From positions 1 through 34,232 of the forward strand of contig JAQGAU010000214.1 of the NCBI GenBank assembly GCA_034698045.1: a stretch of 34,232 nt of DNA. The letters run 5' to 3'. The notes beneath the pieces were generated by a model, which was not told the origin of the DNA, made no database searches, and saw only the letters and a list, made by a program, of their open reading frames with translations. Position numbers and translations under genes: made by a program. This DNA comes from Paramacrobiotus richtersi. Taxonomy: Eukaryota; Tardigrada; Eutardigrada; Parachela; Macrobiotidae. Positions 34,187 through 34,232 of the stretch are shown here, one piece after another. The first letter of the stretch is position 1. Each line of letters opens with the position of its first letter.

Positions 34187-34232
34187 GGTATGAAAGCGGA
34201 AGAAGATTAAAAAGTTAGGAAAAGATTTCATA

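Noticed and set aside
1-34232. tRNA, rRNA and other structural RNA genes
   Set aside because: I looked for tRNA T-arm sequences (GGTTCGAAT-like) with matching acceptor stems and for rRNA-like stretches on both strands and saw none; a covariance-model search would be needed to exclude diverged ones.

Overview
The window is animal (metazoan) genomic DNA. Two kinds of spliced gene can be assembled from it by requiring GT..AG junctions that keep the reading frame. The left half (about 3.2-15.3 kb) has very AT-rich introns around GC-rich exons. The right half is more balanced in composition and has short introns, some only 55-69 bp. I cannot name the species; a small ecdysozoan invertebrate, perhaps a tardigrade, is a guess from intron size and composition only.

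Layout. Positions 1-6.4 kb hold no recognisable protein, only candidate promoter or 5' UTR signals near 2.8-3.1 kb and 5.3 kb. Positions 6437-15919 (+) hold a complete 9-exon gene for a 758-residue SLC26-family anion transporter with a C-terminal STAS domain, closest in motifs to SLC26A11. From 16.5 to 33.4 kb the minus strand carries an array of related genes built as WW domain(s) plus a HECT-type ubiquitin-ligase domain. Copy A (16504-19361) and copy C (30412-33428) are intact at 572 and 638 residues. Copy B (21030-24096) has one frameshift. Copy D (about 28433-30030) is a scrambled relic. All complete copies share the same 7-exon structure, the same intron phases, and similar 5' and 3' flanks, so they come from tandem duplication. 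Between B and D lies a repeat-rich stretch with arrays of one 17-bp repeat in opposite orientations (25.8-26.4 and 27.9-28.0 kb) and several strong hairpins.

Main point. The HECT C-lobe aligns without gaps to the active-site region of ordinary HECT ligases, but the catalytic cysteine is missing in every copy: Ser in A, Pro in B and C. In A and relic D a cysteine lies two residues upstream instead. The second tryptophan of several WW domains is also lost, in a different pattern in each copy. The array looks like a locally expanding family of HECT pseudo-ligases, or of ligases with a relocated active site. The SLC26 gene and the array converge tail to tail across about 585 bp, and nothing in the sequence suggests a functional link between them.
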